A stretch of DNA of 5,731 nucleotides. Source: an uncultured Lutibacter sp. (GTDB lineage Bacteria; Bacteroidota; Bacteroidia; Flavobacteriales; Flavobacteriaceae). The stretch lies in assembly GCA_913061425.1 (NCBI GenBank), contig CAJXUO010000112.1, positions 1-5,731 of the forward strand, written 5' to 3'. A program made the position numbers and the translations under genes. Below, piece by piece: positions 5,705 through 5,731 of this stretch (position 1 is the first letter of the stretch; every line of letters begins with the position of its first letter). The notes under the pieces are model-generated. The model was given only the letters and a program-made list of their open reading frames with translations, made no database searches and was not told the DNA's origin.

Positions 5705-5731
5705 TTAAACCTTAAATTTAAGATTATGTTT
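5705..5731 (+). other. Window tail: short palindrome and possible start of a next gene
   Basis: CTTAAATTTAAG (5711-5722) is a 12-bp perfect palindrome without a loop or T-run, so it does not look like a terminator. An ATG followed by TTT lies at 5726-5731, 21 bp after the SDR stop. If it is a real start, the operon continues past the window. Only two codons are visible, so nothing can be said about a product. Confidence 0.25.

Overview
The window is AT-rich and looks like a chromosomal segment from a member of the Bacteroidota, most likely Flavobacteriia. The evidence is Bacteroidota-type promoters (TTG-like -33 plus TAnnTTTG-like -7), start codons without Shine-Dalgarno sequences, a tRNA 3' end with no encoded CCA, and proteins that resemble flavobacterial families. 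Family assignments come from reading motifs by eye; no database search was run.

Layout: (1) Bases 1-50 are the 3' two-thirds of a tRNA-Pro(UGG) cut by the window edge. It is followed by a strong hairpin and T-run (52-87), which also sits at the end of the convergent gene. (2) A minus-strand gene (86-616) encodes a CIA30-family protein with a possible short export signal. (3) A 128-bp intergenic region (617-744) holds two back-to-back promoters and a small inverted repeat that could be an operator. (4) A very compact plus-strand run of six genes (745-5704) follows: a TetR-like regulator, an ABC1/AarF/UbiB-type atypical kinase, a flavin-reductase-like FMN split-barrel protein, a YbjT-like NAD(P)-binding protein with a C-terminal DUF2867 domain, a small DUF2805/TIGR03643 protein, and a classical-SDR-like protein. 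The junctions are 4-nt overlap, 0 nt, 4-nt overlap, 1 nt and 4-nt overlap, so this is almost certainly one transcript with translational coupling. The last 27 bases hold no complete gene.

How the genes may work together (inference): a repressor-like regulator sits first and probably controls its own operon. Three of the five products behind it are nucleotide- or flavin-dependent redox proteins, one is an ABC1 atypical kinase (a family tied to isoprenoid quinone and lipid metabolism), and one is a small HTH-like protein. This suggests a regulated redox or lipid/quinone module, perhaps part of a light or photo-oxidative stress response, since YbjT-like, SDR and DUF2805 genes are, as I recall, often found near photolyase/cryptochrome genes. 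No photolyase is visible here, and the link would have to be tested in the flanking sequence. The most unusual molecular details are the terminal SDR, which has Ile where the catalytic Tyr of YxxxK should be, and the ABC1 protein, which has KVAQ in place of the KxGQ signature.
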